A DNA stretch of 64,000 nucleotides from positions 50,574,302 to 50,638,301 of the forward strand of contig NC_065537.1 in the NCBI RefSeq assembly GCF_932294415.1, read 5' to 3'. The notes beneath the pieces were generated by a model. The model was not told where the DNA came from, did no database searches, and worked only from the letters and a program-made list of their open reading frames with translations. Shown one piece after another: positions 35,917 to 47,300 of this stretch (position 1 is its first letter; each line of letters starts with the position of its first letter). A program made the translations under genes and the position numbers. This stretch comes from Quercus robur. Its lineage: Eukaryota; Streptophyta; Magnoliopsida; Fagales; Fagaceae.

Positions 35917-37357
35917 GATATGCAATTTGTTGTTGATCATCATTTCAATGTAGGACTTGATGATTTTACCCTAGTTAAGCAAGTAATTAGGTGTAATATC
36001 ATTAATTTTTATTACTTATAAAAAAAAATTATTTTATTTTTCTGTAAAGATTCTAAAAATCTTGAGTAAAAACTTTTTGCTCAAAATTGTGTGTTTTCCC
36101 TAAGACTTCATTGTTTTTTTCCAAGGATCAAGACGAGGAACTCTTATTCATTTGGTGATCAAGATGTGCACCTCAATGTCAGCATTCCATCGTAGGTTTC
36201 CTTGTTCTTAGCATTGTTATTGCAGGGTTTTTCACCCTCCAGACGTATTTTTATGGTTCAGTTCAATCGAGTGTGTGGACTACAAAATGTGTTTGCAACC
36301 TCTCATTTTCATAGTAGATTAAATGCTTGATTAGTGTAGGAATTTGACCCCTAGGTGATGTGAATTGATTGAAGAGGTTGCCAAAGAAGAGCAAGGGGAA
36401 TATGAAAAGCGTGCTACTGCTGAAGCATCTAGGTAAATGTATACAAAAAAAACACTTTATTTCTTTGCTAATTCATAGAAAGTCAAGCTTAGCAAAAAAG
36501 GATAAAGGCAACTGAAGGAAAAGCATCAATTGTTTAAAGACCCACCCACTCTATATGTTTTGTAGGTGACTCTGGGTAGTTTTTGTCCGAGTCTTTTTCT
36601 TTTTTTTGGAGAGCGTGGGGTGCTTTTTTAAGCTAGGGTATGTAATTTTTTCCTTATAAATCACAATGGTAGGTATTATTTGGGGTGACCAAATTTGATC
36701 ACTTGCATCCAACATATCGAAGTTGTTATTGTACATATTATTTATTTTTCTTTAATATTTTCCATTGCCAAGAACATCAAGTCAGTTTATCTATCATTTT
36801 GGTATTATGTTATGACTAACGTCACGTGGAATAAATTTTAGAGTTGGCTATATAGATGGTTATATAAGCTTTTAGAAAGTTAAACATTATTCAATTGGTT
36901 TTTTCTCACGCTATCAGGTTTGACAGGTGCTTGTTTATGCAATAGGATTGGATGTGCCCTTATTCTGCTTTTGAATATTGTGAATTCATGAGCATGTTAA
37001 ATGCAATTTGGTAGAGTTCATGGCAACAAGGTTTGAATCCAAACATGTTTGGATGTAACGGCTACAACACCTACTAAAAAAATTAACATGATTACATATT
37101 TTAAAAATATAATCGTTGAATTGTATGTTTTTTATATTCTTAAAACACGTCCAATTTTATGCCAATTGAATGTTATTTATTATTTGATCCATAAACTTAT
37201 ATTTTATACATAATTTTATATTACAAAAACTTGAAATTTAATTATTCATTAATAATATAGCTATTGATTTTTAATTTTCTGAAAATTTTGCAAGAATGAA
37301 GGATATAGAAAGAAAATGTAATCTATCGTAGGATTTTTCAAAGACTCAATATTCACA
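35917..37357. other. Intergenic, AT-rich; possible short exon remnant near 36370
   Basis: No complete gene. At about 36360-36433 the plus strand reads ELIEEVAKEEQGEYEKRA, followed by GTAAAT, which looks like a coding exon end with a donor site, but a stop lies just upstream and no other exon was found. It could be a gene relic. I do not recognise it. Confidence 0.35.
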
Positions 37358-37785
37358 TCTATATATAATAATACTAAGTAAAATTGAGAGAAAATCCAAT
37401 TAGATTTCAAATTGAAATTCAATTAGAGTCTAATTTTGCGCAATGTGTCTCATCTAATCTAAGTTTTTAAATTTTTGTACCAAGTGAGTTAATTAAATGT
37501 AAAAATTGGGTTTCAATTAGAATTTAATTTTGCAACATGTGTTCCATCTAATCTAAGTTTTTTTAATTTTTGTACCAAATAAGTTAATTTAGTGTAAAAA
37601 ACGAGGAGTCCAATATAAGTAAATTATAAAAACATAATTTTTTAATGATTTTATATTTATGACCCCCCCTTATATATATATATATATATAAGTAAAACTG
37701 AAAAAAAAAAAAATCCAATTAGAGTTTAATTTTGCATCACGTGTCTCATCTAATCAAAATTTTAAATTTTTTTTGAACCAAGTGA
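37358..37785 (+). repeat. Helitron-like 5' end and ~200-bp repeat units, left of element 3
   Basis: Begins TCTATATATAATAATACTAAG after an A, a typical Helitron 5' end. It is followed by repeated blocks of 'AGAAAATCCAATTAGATTTC' and 'GTGTTCCATCTAATCTAAG'. The same blocks continue on the right of element 3 at 51596-52200, so element 3 split this repeat. Confidence 0.55.
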
Positions 37786-37790
37786 GTTAG

Positions 37791-39039
37791 TGTGAGAGTG
37801 CCTTTTTCGTGACACTCAGGCCCAAGGATCCCGGGCCTAAATGAAAAGGAGGATTTGGTGGACCGGGCCTTGACTCACCGCAGCTAACGAGCTGTTTAAG
37901 AATCAAGTGGATGCAGAGAATACTCCTGACAATATAAAGAAAATGACAAACAAGGATATCGAAGAGTGCCAAAAATTAACAAGGTAAATTCAGAAGGAAA
38001 GAAACAGGATTAGCAAAGCGATAAAAATTAGTGCTGTGGGGATCTTGGGAAATATGAAGCAATGTTTCATTAATACATTATCTGTTTGATTACAGAAAGC
38101 TCATTAGGACGTGATACAAAGTTCAATCAAGCTCAAAAATTGCAGTCTTGAATGACTATTTCAGCCTTCAAAACTTGCAAAGTTTGATTCTCGTTGAATC
38201 CGAGTATGTGCAATAGTGGCTTTTACAGGATACCAGGAAGCAATACTTGTTTTTCCCTTAGTATTTTCCTTTCTGCACAGATTTTCTGATAGTTTTTCCT
38301 GGAGAATTTCTTCTTTCTTGTGTTTCTTTCTTTTTTTTTCGCTGCTTTCTTCACAACCCATCCCCTCCTTTTATAATGGAGTTTTTTGGGCTTCCCGGGG
38401 AACCGTTGGTTCCCCTGTTTTGCTCTTTTGCAAACAGAGCATGTCCTGTTCCCATCGTCTTGGTAAGTCCCTTTTCCGTTTTTTCTCATTCTTTCCTTCT
38501 TTCAGCTCTGATTCTTTTGAAAGCTTCTGGTTGGCCATCTTTTTTGGGACGTGCTGAGGTATGCCCTTCTCGGCATCCCCATTTCTAGCATCTTCCACTT
38601 TTCCCTTTTCTTTCCTATTTGGGCAGAATCCTGTTCTGCCATTTTTGAAAGTCGTTTGTTATCATTCTTCTTCCTTGTCCTGGTTCCCCGAGGCCTTTTC
38701 TGTCTGTGCCATGAGAGGTCGCTCACGTTTTGCTTTTATTTCTTGTTTTCTTCTTCTGTCTTCTTTCTATCGATTTGTCCCATTCTTCCTTTTTCTTTGT
38801 GCCTAAAGGGCTCCGCGCTTATTGATGGTTCCTGAGGATCCTTGCTTCTTATACTTTGCCGTGGTCCTCTTTTTTTGGATGCTTCTTTTTTTTTGGGCTT
38901 CAGGATCCTCTGGGCCTTTCTTTTATTCCCTCATGGGTCTCCTGTATCTATTACTTTAGGCTTAGCTTGAATTTTCCTTTTGGGCTTGACTTGTTCTTTT
39001 TGGGCTTATTTCATTATGACCCTTTTTTAGACCTCAACA
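37791..39039 (-). repeat. Element 3 3' LTR
   Basis: 1249 bp, ends TGTGAGAG and CCTCAACA on the plus strand (TGTTGAGG...CTCTCACA on the coding strand). Confidence 0.95.
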
Positions 39040-39057
39040 TTTAGCCCCCCGAGCTCG
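39040..39057 (-). other. Element 3 polypurine tract
   Basis: On the minus strand GAGCTCGGGGGGCTAAA abuts the 3' LTR start TGTTGAGG. Confidence 0.7.
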
Positions 39058-39563
39058 TGGGTTGCCTGAAGCCCACGCGTGAGTGATTTAGGTTTCCTAA
39101 GATTTTCATGGGATCCCCTTTTTCTCAACTTCTACTGGGTTCCTTTCCTTTTTACTTGGGATCCCGACCCTTTTCTGCTGCTTTTGGTCACCTCCTTTTT
39201 GCGTGTCGCGTTCCCTTATAATTATTACTTTTTGCAGCTTCCTCTTTACACGGGACGTGGCAGTTGAGTATTTGAGGTAAAACTCCTCTACCCACTTTTC
39301 TCGTTTCTCGTTACTTCTCATTAATAACCGCTGATTAATCCCTTCTTCAAATTAAATTTTTTGCAACTGGCGCGTCTTTCCATAAACTGTTTTCCCCAAC
39401 TACTATTTGCGCCTTTATTGTAGCCGTTTCATCTTATCACTTTGCTTCTCTGAGTCTTTCACTCTTTGAGTTTCTCTTTCCTTTTCTCTTCTTCTCTGTT
39501 ACTCTGGTCTTCCCCCTTTTCACACTTTCAATCTCCTTTCTTCTCATAGTACGTGTTGTTCCG

Positions 39564-42500
39564 ATGGCTTCTTCTTTTTCCCGAAAGAGGAGAGAGTGTA
39601 CTCCCAGTCCTTCTGAGGGTGAAGGTTCTTCTGGTTCTGCTCCGAGTGATTCTCACGAGGTTACCGAACGTCCGGCCTTCCCTTTACGGGATCCTTGGTA
39701 TTCTCCCAGTTTATTTTTCCCTCATATATCTCATGGTGAGACTCCTCCATCCCCTCATGTTTGGATGTTTTCTGGCCAAGCGGGTTTCGCTGGTTCCGCC
39801 CAGGTTCCTGACCCTAGAGAGATTTTTGATCTTCAGATTAGGCAAGGAATTCGAGAGGCGGTTCCTATTTTCTTTGATTTTGTTCCGGGAAAGATTCAGG
39901 GCTAGCCTATATGGGTAGACAAGGAACTGTCTGATGCTGAGTTTGTGGGTCGCTTGGAGCGTGCCGGTATCCTAAAGGCAGTGGCTATTTCCAGAAACCT
40001 TGAGGGCTTTAGAGACGCCAAAGGGCTCAGGCATCTGGTACGTTGTTGGTGCCCTTCCCTTCATACTTTTTTTTTTCTGCTGGTGAATTGACGATCACCT
40101 TGGAAGATGTGGTTAATAACTTCCTCCTCCCGGTGTTTGGTGAAGATAGCCCCTTTGATATTAATCTTTCTGGTGAGGATCTCGTGGTAGAAGACAAATT
40201 GTTTGGTCATTTTGGTGGTCACGCTGCCTCTTCTGGTTGTAAGCCGGCTAGGATGGGGAGATGGGTGATGACCCTCTCTCATGAGAAGGATAAGGAAGTG
40301 AGGTGGGCCGGTTTTCTGGCTTTTTGGCTTAGTAAGTTCTTGTTTAGTGAGTGCCCTGGGTACGGAGTTAAGTCTTCCTTTTTTCCGTTGGCAATCAAGT
40401 TGGCTCGAGGTACCCAGTATCCTTTGGCCCCTCTGTTTTTGTGTCATGTTTACTCTCAATTGGACCAACTTCATGGAGATGAGACTGAGGGTGATTCTTG
40501 TTATGTGATCACTTCATCTCTTCACTGTGCTATTCTTCAGATTTTCATGTGGGACCGTTCTGCAGCTACTTTGGCCAAGTGCAGGAATTTGAAATTTGTG
40601 AAGGACAAGTTCCAAGGATCCCCCGACATAGTGAAGGGTCTTTGTGGCAATTCTACCGATGCCTTTCCCATCATCTTTCGTTGGATTAGCTTGAAAGGTG
40701 GTGGCCTTAATCTTGTGGAGTTATTTGACCAAGCAGGGAGCTTACATTGGAGATCCCCTCGTGAGTTTGGCCCTGGCTTTGCGTGTGATTCTGTGTTGTC
40801 TTCTTTTTTATCTTCTACAGGTAATACCTTTAACTTGCGCCGTGGTGATGAGGGCAGTCTGGCTTATCTTACCTGCATTAGCCCCTCCTGGCTTCCTGTG
40901 CCTTCTTCAAGTGGCCCAAAATATACTCATTATTCAGCACACCAGATGCTCCGACAATTTGGTTTTGACCAAGACATTCCTCTAGTCTTTAAGGACGTGG
41001 TGCCATCCCTTCCTTCCTTGGATCCTTTCCTGAGGCTGCAGGCCTTTTCTTATTGGTCACGAAGGAGCCCCCAATTTGCAGTGCCTAACTCCCAGAGAGG
41101 AGTCTTTGCTTCTAGTGGCTACACCAGTTATTGGAGAAGAATACAAAAGTCTTTTGTTGACTATGTTGGCTCTGGTACAGTTCGGGAAGCCCCGAATCTT
41201 AGCGTTGTTTCTGCTTCGACATCCAATAGGCGTTTATCCCTTCCTACTGCTGGGATTGTTTCTGCTGCTGCAAGTAGCAAGACTGGGTTACCAGAGTGGC
41301 ATGCCTCCAGGGGAGGTTGGGTGACTTATGGACAGGATTTTCCTGAGACTTGGCTGGGTGATAGTCTTATCATTGGCGCTTCCTTTGGAGTGCCCATCAA
41401 GAAAGGTGCAGTGGAGACGATAAGTGCTGCCACTGCTCCGAGTAAAGGTAAGGATGTCAGGCCGAAGAAAATGAAAGCTGTTGATGTTGATGAAAGTACA
41501 GGGGGTGTGGAGATAGGTTCTGAGATGAAAAGAAGAAAAACTAGGAAATCTCAAGCACACTTGGCATCTCAGGAAGGCAAGGATGTCAGGGAACCTTTGG
41601 TTTCAAGGACTCGGAAGAAGACCAAGGTAGAGTCTTCTTTTTCCTAGGTTCCTGTGACTGCTTCAGTCCATGGTTCTTTAGGATCCTCTGGTTTGGTATC
41701 CCAGCCTCCTTTAGGACCCTCTGGGCATACTCGTAGTAAGCAAAAGACTTCCAGAGAATCTGTAGAGAGAGAGAGAAGGGCAAGACTTCTTTCCTTCTTC
41801 TCTCTTTTTTTTTTTTCACCTGTTCACTTTGTTGCACTTATTTCTATTTCGCTGACGAGTGATGATTTCCTTTGCAGTCCAAGCGCAAGTCCGATCACAA
41901 GAAGGGTAAAAGCCAATCTTCTGGTGACGACGTGGTATGTGTGTTCCCCTTTTTTTTGTTCTCTCCCTTTTGTTCTGACATTGTGTTGTTAGCATTTCCC
42001 GTTGTTGTTTTTTTTTTTTTACTTGGCGCTGCCTTTTCCTCTTCTTCTTCCTTTAGGTGGAGGTATCCCCTCCTATGACTGGCAAGGCTCTGGGAGAGGA
42101 AACTGTCACAGCTCTTTCTGTTGTTTTTCCTGCTGTGGGGGAGGAGCCCCCTACTGGTGGTCTAGCTGAGGAAACTGGGCAACCGATGCAAGGTTCCCAG
42201 GATTCTCAGGATCCCAAAGCCTCTAGGATCCCTTTATCTCAAAGTCCCCATCTTGAACGTACTCCTAGTCCTATCAGGACTGTGTTTCCTCAATCCTTGT
42301 CAAATAAAGGCACTTTAGGAGACACTCCTTTATCCAAACAAACAGGTAAGCCTTGTTTCCTTGAAACAGCATTATATCTTTATTTTCTTTTCCAGTTTTT
42401 TTTTTTTTTGAGTTCCTCCTTTTCTTTCTCCTTTTAGGTCAAACCAGTGAGAAATCCGCTCCCAGTGTTGCCTCTTCTCTAGAATCAGAAAGCTCAGAAG

Positions 42501-43455
42501 GTGAGTGCGAGCTGCTCCCATTGTGTTTCTTTTTCTTCTATTTTCTTCCCTTCGCCCTTCTCTTTCCCCTTTTTATTTTTTATGGCGAAGCCCCCTGCAT
42601 CTATTCCTTCCTTTAGCCACTTTGCCATTGGTCCTTCACCTTTTCTTCAACTTGCTTTATGTTCTTTCTCAGAATCCTCGGGGAAGTCAGGGGATCAGGA
42701 AGAAGAGGCTCTGCCCCAAGAAGCCGGAATTGGTTTGTCCTCCTTTTTTCCCTTTTTTTTTTTTTTTTAAGAATAAATCTGTTCTTCCTTTTCTTTTCTT
42801 TTTGAATATTGATGCAGGCTTTGCAGGTTCTGAGCCTGTTATCCCTGAAGGAATCATGAGACCTGTTCAAGTTGCTGACCTTCATCTAGAGCGAAAGGCT
42901 ACAAGTCCTCCTGTCTCTACAAGTGGTGACACGGTGATGGGGGACGCCTCGAAAGTGGCTGCCTCAGATCTTGATTCAAGGCTTTCCTCCTTCTTGGCTC
43001 GCTTTGATCTCTTGGAATTTAACAGTCTTCCTGCCAGCCATTTCCATGTTTTTGGGTCTTCTTATGGCAGTTTCCTGCGCTTCTCTGTTCCTATGAAAGG
43101 CCTGCCGCTGCTAGAGAGTCTACTCAAGAGTCATGGGGATTTCACCAGTGGCTTCAGGGGAGGCGTTGTTCTGGGCAATATTTTGATGGAGTTGTTGTGT
43201 GCTGTGCTGGTTTCCCTAAGGAATTCCTCTGTAGATTCTTTGTCTGAAGAAAAGCTTCTGGAGTGGAGAGGGGTGGTGCAAGACCTTCTGGAGGCCAAGT
43301 TCAATTTGTCTTTTCTGCTGGATCACTTGCGTCTGCTAGCTCATATGCTGTTTGTGAGGCAATCATTCAAGAGCATAGACACTGAGATAGCTGCTGCTAA
43401 GGAAGCTTTGGCTCATGCTCACAAGGTTTTACAAGACTTGAAGGTCAAGCGGTAG
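39564..43455 (+). pseudogene. Element 3 antisense gene: aminotransferase-like plant mobile domain (PMD) protein
   Basis: Opposite to gag-pol. First exon from ATG 39564: Ser-rich head, then a PMD-type domain from about 39990 to 41150 with 'GELTITLEDVVNNFLLPVFG', ARGTQYPLAPLFL and 'VITSSLHCAILQIFMWDR'. These are hallmarks of the family that includes MAIN/MAIL1 and phosphatase 7 long-form homologues. Downstream are a Lys-rich linker (about 41450-41640) and short exons with canonical borders at about 41878-41933, 42056-42347, 42438-42500 and 42671-42732. The last exon, about 42818-43455, has a Leu-rich helical end. Lesions: TAG at 39903 and a one-base poly-T frameshift near 40070; a further TAG at 41645 may be bypassed by splicing. 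PMD proteins are nuclear and some act in silencing and genome stability; the role inside a transposon is unknown. Confidence 0.75.
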
Positions 43456-44324
43456 AGGATCCTTTCTATTTTGACTATGCCTGTTATTTCTCTGGATGCC
43501 TCCCTGTTGGCCGGCCTCATTCCTTAGCTTATTTTAAATTTACATAAACAATTTGGGGTTGTATAAGTTTTTTTTTTTTTTGAACATTGCTTTCCTCTTT
43601 GTTTCTTTTTTTTAAAAAAAAAAAAAACTGCTTCTCATTTCTTAGCATGTGAATCTGCCTTTTTCTTTGATATATTGTCTTTTCTTTCCTATGACTTTTT
43701 TTTTTCTTTTCCTAAGTCCTGGACCATGATTTCCACAAGCTTCACTGTAAGTTCTGGTCCAGGTACCCGGTAATCTATTATGCAAGTATTGAACTGGGTA
43801 CACTGGTATCTTTTCCTATACATATTTTTGAGATACGGTCCCAGTTCATGAACTTTGACAGGTTCCCCTTTTGCCAAGTGCTAGGCTAGGTATCCTAGAT
43901 ACTTTACTTTTATCTGTGATCCTAGACTTATGCACTTGGAACTGTCTGTGGGATATCTGAAGTTATTTGTGAGGTGGATCCTAGGCCATATGTAAAAGGG
44001 TATTACATACCTTTTTTTTTTATTTGACTCAGGTATCCTTCCTTAAATCTATCCAAACTTGGTCTTTGCAGTATTTAAAGAAAGACTTAAATGTTGAAGA
44101 AAACAGGAACTTCATTAAAACATGGTCATTTTAAAGGAACAAAGAAAAATCATTTAGTGCAGTATTGACCACAAAGTATCAATCTATCACATGTTCCTGA
44201 ACAAAATCATCTTAGACCAGAATTCATGATAAAGGCTGAAAAATAAAAAAGATAAAAATAAAAAAGAACTTAGCAGATAGTGAAGCTGGTAAAAGGACCC
44301 TGAGGTACCGGGATCCCCTTGTCC
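43456..44324. other. Element 3 spacer between antisense gene and pol
   Basis: About 870 bp separating the convergent 3' ends of the antisense gene and pol. It has T-rich runs near 43568 and A/T homopolymers near 43610. No minisatellite is present, unlike elements 1 and 2. Confidence 0.6.
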
Positions 44325-47300
44325 TTATGCATAGTATTGCTTCAGCCATTTCCCGTTTATGGGTTCTGTCAGGACTGTCCCATCTTCTTTGGCAAGGTAA
44401 TAATACCCACTCTCATGAGCTGCATTGATGATGTAGGGTCTTTCCCATTTTGTGGTGAACTTGGAAGGCCCTGGCAGGTTCCTCCTCACGTGCTTCGCCA
44501 TCCTTAGTACTAATTGCCCTTCAGTGAACACTCTTGGGCGTACTGCTTGTGCATATGCTCTGGTCATTCTTTGCTGGTATCTCTGGCTCCTTTTCTTGGC
44601 CAGCTCTCTTTCTTCTTCTACCCCTTCCAGATTTGCTAGCCTCTTTTCATTGTTTGCGTCCTCACTTTCTCCTTGATTTTCCTCCAGAACTACCCTTGGT
44701 GTAGGAATGGCTAACTCCACGGGGCTGATGGCTTCTGTTCCATAGACCAGGGAGAATGGGGAGAATCCTATGGCTGTCTTTATAGAGCTTCTACATGCCC
44801 AAAGCACATCTGCCAGATGGTCACTCCATTTCCCTCCATACTCATGTTTCATTTTCTTAAGGATCTTCAACATTACCCTATTAGTAGCTTCAGCTTGGCC
44901 GTTTCCTTGTGGGTAGTATGGGGTAGATCTTCCATGCTTGATGTGGTATGCTTCAGTTAACCCCTTCATATCTTTGTTTATGAATGGGGTTCCATTGTCA
45001 CTGATCAATCTTCTGGGGATCCCGAACCTTGTAATGATGTGGTCTCGAATGAAATTTGCTATAGCTGCTCCAATAGCTTTTTTCAAAGGGATGGCCTCTA
45101 CCCATTTTGTAAAGTACTCCGTGGCTGCCAGGATCCATATATAACCATTGGATGAAGGGTTTATAGGCCCTATGAGATCAAGCCCCCAAGTATGAAAAGG
45201 CCATGGCGTCGTCATATCCTGTAGGACATTTGGGTGAGTGTGAATTGCATCTCCCAGGACTTGGCAAGCATGACATGTTTTGACCAGCTCCTCAAAGTCT
45301 CTTTTCATCGTTGGCCAGTAATATCCCAACAACAGTAACTGCTTGTACAGCCTTCTCTTCCTTGGGTGACTTCCACAATCTCCAGAGTGTACCTCTTTGA
45401 CTACTTCTCTAGCTTCCTTTGGTCCCAGGCACCTGAGGGGATCCCCATGGTATCCCTTTTTGAATAAAATGTCATTCTGCAGGAAATACCTGCACGCTAG
45501 CTTTTTGAGCTTGTGGGCCAGTTTCCTATCGGTTGGCAGGATCCCCTGAGCCAGGTATCCTATGAAAGGAACCCGCCAATCTTCTGCAATAAACACCGCG
45601 TAACTTTCTTCTTTATCAATTGCCAAACGACATTCCTGGCATTTCCCCTGTATGATTGCTGCTTCCTTGTCCATATCTGGCCAGTAATATCCCATGCGTT
45701 GCATCCTTCTGTATAGGCTGACCTTTTCTGCAACTCCACATGCTTGGGCGTGTAATTCTTCTAGTTTCGACTTTCCTTCCTTCTCGGTGATACATCTGGA
45801 CAGTATTCCTCCTGGCAGCCTTCTATACAATTCTCCTTCTATCTGAGTGTAATCCATTAGTTCTTTGATGTTCCCTCTAGGACCTACCTCTTTCATCTTT
45901 TCTTTGACTTCGTCCCTCCAATCCCACTGTTTAGACTCTCCGGGGTACGTCCCTTAGAGGATCCTTACAATAGAATGTTCCTGCCTTCCTATTTTTATCA
46001 GCGTATCCCTCCCATTAAATGGTATTTGGGATCCCAGGGTGGCGAGCGCATCAGCAAACCTGTTTTCACTTCTTTGAGTGTACTCTATGTTGAAGGTCTG
46101 AAATTCCATCTCCAGCCTTTGTGCCCAAGTCCTGTAGGCTGCTAAGCTTTGTTTCCGTAATGCAAAGTCACCTTTCACTTGGGAGACTACAAGATTGGAA
46201 TCTCCCAACACTCTCATATGTTTCACTCCTATGCTGAGTGCTATAGTCAACCCAGTTAAGTATGCCTCATATTCAGCTGCATTATTAGAGCATGAGAAAC
46301 CAAGCTTGAAAGACAGGGGCATGATATCCCCATTTTCACAGCTTAGTACAATTCCTACCCCATTTGAAGTTGCTGTAGCCGACCCGTCAAACCTCACGGT
46401 CCATTTCTTCCCCGAGATCTCCATCACTGCTACCTCACCAGGGATTTCTTCGCTCAGTGGGCCTTCCTCCTTTCCTGGGAATTGAGCTAGCAAATCTGCT
46501 ATGGCCTGGCTTTTGACACCCTTGGGAGTTCTTATACCTATATCATATTGTGAGAGCAACACTAGCCATTGTGCTATCCTTCCCGTGAGAAGGGGCTGGT
46601 GTAGGAGTGCTTTTATGGGGTGGGACTTGGTTACCAAGAGGATTTGGTGAGCTGAAAAGTACCTCTTCAACCTTTGGGATGCATAAATGATCACTAGGCA
46701 GGCTTTCTCTATTCTGGGGTACCTGGTCTCGATATCCTTGAGTGTTCTGCTTACATAATATACAGGCTGCTCATTTCCTTGGTCATCTTCTTGTGCCAGC
46801 AAAGCTCCTATTGCCTGAGAGTTTGATGCTAAGTATAGCAACAGAAGTCGCCCACGTACTGGTGCCTGGAGGGTGGGCAGATGACTCATGATGCCCTGAA
46901 TTCTTTGAAAAGCTTCCTGCTGCTCTGTCCCCCAGGTAAATTCATTCCCCTTTTTCAACAGTTTGGATAGGCCTGCCGTGGTTGAGGCTAAACCAAGCAC
47001 AAATCTCCTAATATAGGAGACCCTTCCCAGGAAGCTTTTGAGTTCCCTAACAGTAGTTGGTCTTCTCATTGTGGCGATAGCTGTGACCTTGGCTGGATCC
47101 ACGCTTATGCCTTTGTGATGTACCAGGAACCCAAGGAACTTTCCAGCAGACACTCCAAAGGCACACTTCATGGGGTTCATTTGTAACTTGTACTTCCTGC
47201 ATCTTTCAAAGACTTGCTCAAGTACTTGGAAATGTCCTGTTCTGGTTTTTGACTTGACCACAATATCATCTACATAATCTTCCATCTCCTCATGCATCAT

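Noticed and set aside
38216-38835. Open frames of 60-110 codons in the element 3 LTR, repeated at 50870-51390
   Set aside because: Low-complexity Phe/Ser-rich translations of a T-rich LTR on several frames at once; no family features.
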